Below are positions 42,561 to 46,354 of a DNA stretch of 46,354 bases, in pieces. The notes below the pieces were generated by a model. It ran no database searches. It was not told where the DNA came from and saw only the letters and a list, made by a program, of their open reading frames with translations. The DNA comes from CAYMMX01 sp964391675 (lineage in GTDB: Bacteria > Cyanobacteriota > Vampirovibrionia > Gastranaerophilales > Gastranaerophilaceae): positions 1 to 46,354 of the forward strand of contig CAYMMX010000012.1 in assembly GCA_964391675.1 (NCBI GenBank). Reading direction: 5' to 3'. The position numbers and the translations under genes were made by a program. How positions within the stretch are numbered: position 1 is the stretch's first letter; each line of letters starts with the position of its first letter.

Positions 42561-42598
42561 AATATAGTTTGTATATTTAAAATATGTAAAACTATATT
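42561..42598. promoter_or_regulatory. imperfect palindrome upstream of pgi paralog/adhE
   Basis: Arms AATATAGTTT and AAACTATATT with partly matching inner bases. Lies in the middle of the 369-bp divergent region 42473-42841; possibly an operator. Evidence is symmetry only. Confidence 0.3.
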
Positions 42599-42623
42599 GC
42601 ACGACTGGCAAGAATATTTAAAA

Positions 42624-42653
42624 TTGATAATCGTGACAAATATCACATATGAA
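42624..42653 (+). promoter_or_regulatory. upstream adhE promoter with Rex-type operator
   Basis: TTGATA (42624-42629) and TATGAA (42648-42653) are 18 bp apart, and the spacer is filled by the box TCGTGACAAATATCACAT (42631-42648), i.e. GTGA-N6-TCAC. This is the Rex operator pattern (TTGTGA-N6-TCACAA); binding there would exclude RNA polymerase. CRP uses similar half sites, so the assignment rests on the linked rex and adhE genes. Confidence 0.6.
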
Positions 42654-42727
42654 AAAATGCGTACGCGATTGTTTCATTTAATTTGTGCTGCAATATTAAG
42701 AAAATATTAATATTGTAAAATATACAC

Positions 42728-42756
42728 TTGATTTTCTACAGAGAGTGTTTTATACT
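42728..42756 (+). promoter_or_regulatory. main adhE promoter
   Basis: TTGATT (42728-42733), 17 bp, TATACT (42751-42756); predicted transcription start near 42763, about 80 bp before the adhE ATG. A second Rex-type box begins 5 bp after the -10. Confidence 0.7.
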
Positions 42757-42760
42757 TAAA

Positions 42761-42778
42761 TAGTGAAATAAATCACGA
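42761..42778 (+). promoter_or_regulatory. Rex-type operator at the adhE start site
   Basis: TAGTGAAATAAATCACGA contains GTGA-N6-TCAC with the same spacing as the upstream box. It covers the predicted +1 of the main promoter. A protein bound here would block initiation when NADH is low. Confidence 0.65.
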
Positions 42779-42841
42779 TAAATATTAAAATATAGAATAT
42801 AAATAAATTATGTTTTAGAATATATAAAAAAGGAGATTGAA

Positions 42842-45484
42842 ATGGCATCAAAAACAAAAAATACTGTAGATAAACTGGAAAAGGTTTTAAATAAATCCAA
42901 TGGTGTTTCTACGCTGGAAGATTTAGAAATTCTTATTTCAAAAGTCAAAAAAGCTCAGAAAATTATGTCAACTTTTTCTCAAGAAAAAATTGATAAAATT
43001 TTTAGAGAAGCTTCTTTAGCTGCAAACAAGATGAGAATACCATTAGCAAAAATGACTGTTGAAGAAACAGGAATGGGGATTGTTGAGGATAAAGTTATTA
43101 AGAATCACTTTGCTTCTGAATACATTTATAATAAACATAAAAATGCAAAAACATGTGGTATTATTTCTGAAGACAAGGCAAACGGTATAAAAATTGTTGC
43201 AGAACCTTTGGGTGTTTTAGCAGGGGTTGTGCCTACTACAAATCCAACTTCAACTGCGATTTTTAAAGCTCTTATTTCATTAAAAACAAGAAACGGTATT
43301 ATTTTTTCACCGCATCCAAGAGCTAAAAAATCAACAATTGAGGCAGCAAAAGTTGTTTTAGATGCAGCTGTAAAAGCAGGTGCGCCTGAGAATATAATAG
43401 GATGGATAGATACTCCTTCTATTGAGCTTACAAATTTATTGATGACGCATTCTTCTATAGACGCAATTTTGGCAACAGGCGGTCCGGGAATGGTTAAATC
43501 TGCATATTCAAGTGGAAAACCGGCATTAGGAGTAGGCTCAGGAAATACACCTGCTATTATTGATGAAACAGCAGATATTAAAATGGCAGTTTCTTCTGTT
43601 TTATTATCAAAAACTTTTGATAACGGTATGATTTGTGCTTCAGAACAAGCTTTAGTCGTTGTAAAAGATGTTTATGATGATGTTAAAGATGAATTAATTT
43701 ATCGCGGATCTTATATTTTAAATGAAAAAGAAAAACAAAAAGTTGCAAAGACAATTATGCCTGAAGGAAAACTTAATGCAGCTATCGTTGGTCAATCCGC
43801 ATTTAAAATTGCTGAGCTTGCCGGGATTAAAGTCCCTAAAAACACTAAAGTTTTAATTGGGGAAGTAACAGATATTTCAAATGAAGAAGAATTTGCTCAT
43901 GAAAAACTATCTCCTGTTTTGGCATTATACAAAGCAAAAAACTTTGATGATGCTGTTGAAAAAGCATACAATTTAGTAATTTTAGGAGGTGCAGGTCATA
44001 CTTCGGTTCTTTATACTGATGAAAGATTCAGTGATAGAATAGACACCTTTGCGAAGAAATTACCAACAGGACGAATAATGATTAATTGTCCTTCTTCACA
44101 AGGTGCAATTGGAGACTTGTATAATTTTAGACTAGAACCTTCTTTAACATTGGGTTGCGGTTCTTGGGGCGGAAATTCAGTTAGTGAAAATGTTGGAGTA
44201 AAGCATCTTTTAAATTATAAAACAGTTGCTGAAAGGAGAGAAAATATGCTTTGGTTTAGAGTACCGTCAAAAGTTTACTTTAAAAGAGGCGCTACGGATT
44301 TGGCATTGCGTGAATTAAAAGGTAAAAAACGTGCATTTATAGTTACAGACAGATATTTATTTAATTCAGGAACCGTATATAGTGTTACCAATGTTTTAGA
44401 AGAAATAGGTATTGATTATCAGATTTTCTTTGATGTAAAACCTGATCCGACTATATCTACTATTAATGATGCTCTTCAAATGGTTAGAACATATGAACCG
44501 GATGTAATTATAGCATTAGGAGGAGGTTCCCCTATTGATGCTGCTAAAATTATTTGGCTAATGTATGAACAACCGGATACTAACTTTGATGATATTGCTA
44601 TGAGGTTTTTAGATATAAGAAAAAGAATTTGTGATATTCCTGAATTAGGCATAAAAGCTCAAATGGTTGCTATTCCAACAACTTCCGGCACCGGTTCTGA
44701 AGTAACGCCATTTGCTGTTATTACTGATGACACAACTCATATTAAATATCCGATAGCAGATTATGCATTAACACCAAATATGGCAATTATTGACCCTAAT
44801 TTTGTTGATTCTATGCCTGCAGGATTATGTGCTGCATCAGGTATAGATGCTTTATCTCACGCTGTTGAAGCGTATGTTTCAGCATTAGCTACTAATTTTA
44901 CTAATTCTAATTCATTAGAGGCAATTAAATTAATATTTAGGTATTTACCAAGATCATTTAAAGAAGGTAAAAATGATCCGATTGCAAAAGAAAAAATGCA
45001 TTATGCATCTACAATTGCCGGTATGGCTTTTGCAAATTCTTTTTTAGGTATTTGTCACTCTATGGCTCACAAATTAGGTTCGGCATTTAATATTCCTCAC
45101 GGTGTTGCAAATGCTCTATTACTTAATCAGGTAATCAAATTTAATGCAACAGATTGTCCTTCTAAACAATGTGCATTTCCTCAATATAAATTTCCTAATG
45201 CAAAGGCAAAATATGGACAAATTGCTGATGAATTAAATCTTGGAGGAACTAATGATGATGAAAAAGTAGATTTATTGATTAGAGCTATAACTCAATTAAA
45301 AAAAGATGTTAATATTCCTCTTTCGATTAAAGATATGGGTATTGCTGAAAAAGACTTTATGGATAAACTTGATGATTTGGTTGAACAAGCATTTGACGAT
45401 CAATGTACAGGTGCTAATCCTGCATATCCGTTAATGAGTGAATTAAAACAAATTTATATTAATTCTTATAAAGGAATTATATAA
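42842..45484 (+). CDS. adhE: bifunctional acetaldehyde-CoA/alcohol dehydrogenase
   Basis: 880 residues, the full fused length. N-terminal CoA-acylating aldehyde dehydrogenase (about 1-450) with PTTNPTSTAIFKAL and catalytic Cys265 in GMICASEQA; C-terminal iron-dependent alcohol dehydrogenase (about 460-880) with LGGGSPIDAAK, TTSGTGSEVTPF, DALSHAVEAYVSA and the Fe-ligand region CHSMAHKLG...PHG. Reduces acetyl-CoA to ethanol and regenerates two NAD+. Spirosome-forming in other bacteria. GGAG ribosome-binding site before the ATG. Two Rex-type operators upstream; rex follows. Uses acetyl-CoA made by PFOR. Confidence 0.97.
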   Translation: MASKTKNTVDKLEKVLNKSNGVSTLEDLEILISKVKKAQKIMSTFSQEKIDKIFREASLAANKMRIPLAKMTVEETGMGIVEDKVIKNHFASEYIYNKHKNAKTCGIISEDKANGIKIVAEPLGVLAGVVPTTNPTSTAIFKALISLKTRNGIIFSPHPRAKKSTIEAAKVVLDAAVKAGAPENIIGWIDTPSIELTNLLMTHSSIDAILATGGPGMVKSAYSSGKPALGVGSGNTPAIIDETADIKMAVSSVLLSKTFDNGMICASEQALVVVKDVYDDVKDELIYRGSYILNEKEKQKVAKTIMPEGKLNAAIVGQSAFKIAELAGIKVPKNTKVLIGEVTDISNEEEFAHEKLSPVLALYKAKNFDDAVEKAYNLVILGGAGHTSVLYTDERFSDRIDTFAKKLPTGRIMINCPSSQGAIGDLYNFRLEPSLTLGCGSWGGNSVSENVGVKHLLNYKTVAERRENMLWFRVPSKVYFKRGATDLALRELKGKKRAFIVTDRYLFNSGTVYSVTNVLEEIGIDYQIFFDVKPDPTISTINDALQMVRTYEPDVIIALGGGSPIDAAKIIWLMYEQPDTNFDDIAMRFLDIRKRICDIPELGIKAQMVAIPTTSGTGSEVTPFAVITDDTTHIKYPIADYALTPNMAIIDPNFVDSMPAGLCAASGIDALSHAVEAYVSALATNFTNSNSLEAIKLIFRYLPRSFKEGKNDPIAKEKMHYASTIAGMAFANSFLGICHSMAHKLGSAFNIPHGVANALLLNQVIKFNATDCPSKQCAFPQYKFPNAKAKYGQIADELNLGGTNDDEKVDLLIRAITQLKKDVNIPLSIKDMGIAEKDFMDKLDDLVEQAFDDQCTGANPAYPLMSELKQIYINSYKGII

Positions 45485-45507
45485 ACCAAATAACCGTCTT
45501 TTCTGTC

Positions 45508-45536
45508 GGGGGCATGTAATAACTGCCCCCTTTTTT
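45508..45536 (+). terminator. terminator after adhE
   Basis: GGGGGCA / TGCCCCC stem with a 9-base loop followed by six T residues: a classical intrinsic terminator, 23 bp after the stop codon. Confidence 0.9.
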
Positions 45537-45545
45537 ATAAAGTAA

Positions 45546-45574
45546 TCGTGATTTTTTTCTTTTTTATGTATAAT
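45546..45574 (+). promoter_or_regulatory. possible rex promoter
   Basis: TATAAT at 45569-45574 preceded by TG. At the -35 position is TCGTGA (45546-45551), identical to the left half of the first adhE Rex box, but the right half-site is missing. Weak hint of autoregulation. Confidence 0.4.
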
Positions 45575-45634
45575 TAACTTAAGCAAATATTTTAGTACTT
45601 TTTCTTAATTGTTTTAAGATATTGAAGGAAGGTT

Positions 45635-46264
45635 ATGGATAATACCAAAAATAATAAAAAGTTTTCTGAAAAGGTAATTAATAGACTAACTTTATACCAT
45701 TGCATTTTAACAGATTATATGTTAAAAGGGAATGAATTTATATCAAGTCCTCAAATTGCAGCATTGTTGAGAATCGATGATTCCCAAGTTAGGAAAGATA
45801 TAAGTTTGCTTAATAATGTTGGAAAATGTCGTGTAGGATATATTGTAAATAACTTGAAAGAAAATATTGAAAAAACTCTTGGATTTGAAAAACCTAAGGA
45901 AGCTTTCATTATTGGAGCCGGAAATCTTGGTTCTGCACTTGCTAAATACAGTAATTTTGAAAATTACGGATTAAAAGTTTTAGCATTATTTGATAATGAC
46001 ACTTTGAAAGTTGGTATAAAAATAAACGAGAAAGAAGTTTTTCATATTTCAAAATTGCCAAACCTTGCGGAAAGACTATCGGTAGAGATTGCAATATTAA
46101 CTGTTCCAAGAGAACATGCTCAAAAAACGGCTGATTTTTTAATCCAGTCAAATATTAAATACATATGGAATTTTACACCAACCGTATTATGTGTCCCAGA
46201 TAATGTTCAAGTATGGAATGAAAATTTGATGGGTAATTTTTTGCAATTTACATATTTAAAATAA
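45635..46264 (+). CDS. rex: redox-sensing transcriptional repressor Rex
   Basis: 209 residues. The N-terminal winged helix spans about 10-75 (ISSPQIAALLRIDDSQVRKD as recognition region; RKDIS is highly typical), and the C-terminal Rossmann domain has GAGNLGSALAKY at 94-105, the NAD(H) site, with IAILTVPREHAQ and NFTPTVLCVPDNV later. Rex leaves DNA when NADH is high, so fermentation genes such as adhE are switched on. It sits directly downstream of adhE with its own terminator-separated promoter, and matching operators are visible before adhE. Confidence 0.95.
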   Translation: MDNTKNNKKFSEKVINRLTLYHCILTDYMLKGNEFISSPQIAALLRIDDSQVRKDISLLNNVGKCRVGYIVNNLKENIEKTLGFEKPKEAFIIGAGNLGSALAKYSNFENYGLKVLALFDNDTLKVGIKINEKEVFHISKLPNLAERLSVEIAILTVPREHAQKTADFLIQSNIKYIWNFTPTVLCVPDNVQVWNENLMGNFLQFTYLK

Positions 46265-46300
46265 AAAGAGTCGATAAATTTATCGACTCTTTTTATTTTA
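46257..46300. terminator. terminator after rex
   Basis: Perfect 44-bp palindrome (22-bp arms, core AAAAAGAGTCGATAAA and complement) that includes the rex stop codon; T-runs on both strands, so it could also end the convergent gene entering from the right. Confidence 0.85.
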
Positions 46301-46316
46301 AATAACCTTAAATCAA

Positions 46317-46354
46317 TTAAGCTATAGATGATTCATATTTAGCAGTTTTCTTTG
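46317..46354 (-). CDS. possible 3' end of a convergent gene
   Basis: On the minus strand the window edge reads ...KKTAKYESSIA then TAA (stop at 46317-46319). The open frame, the basic/Ser-rich C-terminus and the bidirectional terminator just beyond are consistent with the end of a coding region, but only 11 codons are visible. Confidence 0.35.
   Translation of the reverse strand, partial: KKTAKYESSIA

Noticed and set aside
42631..42648. CRP site before adhE
   Set aside because: CGTGA-N6-TCACA would also fit CRP, but two such boxes at core promoter positions beside adhE and rex are better explained as Rex operators.

Overview
The window is AT-rich (roughly 30% GC by eye), densely coded chromosomal DNA with no phage, insertion sequence, CRISPR array or rRNA. 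The gene set points to an anaerobic, fermentative, gut-type relative of cyanobacteria, most likely Candidatus Gastranaerophilales (Vampirovibrionia/Melainabacteria). The reasons are a cyanobacterial-style two-domain ThiE, MEP-pathway isoprenoid genes (dxr, ispF) with a long-chain prenyl synthase, a DUF4330 protein, one-piece pyruvate:ferredoxin oxidoreductase, bifunctional AdhE with Rex, LPS-type envelope genes (heptose kinase, O-antigen ligase) and several small lineage-type proteins with Asn/Phe/Gly-rich tags. The taxonomic call is inference from memory of such genomes, not from a search.

Layout. 1-1800: partial tRNA-Met, then a prenyl synthase-lepB operon on the minus strand. 2037-4911: three tandem prepilin-like genes with a short basic leader, a Gly/Ala cleavage site and Glu at +5; the third is very short. 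5100-6400: LipM-type octanoyltransferase with a 56-residue gene just upstream, and a small RWYD-repeat protein. 6500-17200: envelope block with an AMIN/amidase_3 cell-wall amidase, two GT2 glycosyltransferases, murI, thiE, an ECF sigma/anti-sigma pair, O-antigen ligase, a DUF4330 protein and hldA. 17371-21800: pgi, an HD-GYP phosphodiesterase, pdxJ and small proteins. 21953-29109: PFOR, tyrA, dxr and glgA. 29134-32562: a 1142-residue zinc-ribbon/degenerate cyclase/degenerate STAND/TPR protein co-directional with glgA. 33017-35001: a ZorA/ZorB-like (MotA/MotB-like) membrane motor pair plus a 115-residue third gene. 35170-37667: rpmG, tRNA-Trp, secE, nusG, rplK, rplA. 37732-41028: tmk, nudix hydrolase, HAD phosphatase, ispF, VOC enzyme. 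41093-46264: a second, divergent glucose-6-phosphate isomerase, adhE behind two promoters each carrying a Rex-type operator, and rex.

How it fits together. PFOR makes acetyl-CoA and reduced ferredoxin; AdhE disposes of NADH as ethanol and is probably repressed by the Rex protein encoded just downstream. Pgi, GlgA and a second Pgi-like protein handle hexose phosphate and storage glycogen. The sigma/anti-sigma pair, glycosyltransferases, ligase, heptose kinase and amidase serve the envelope. The least described parts are the tandem large prepilin-like proteins, the ZorAB-like motor trio without known Zorya effectors, the pseudo-cyclase scaffold protein and the second isomerase.
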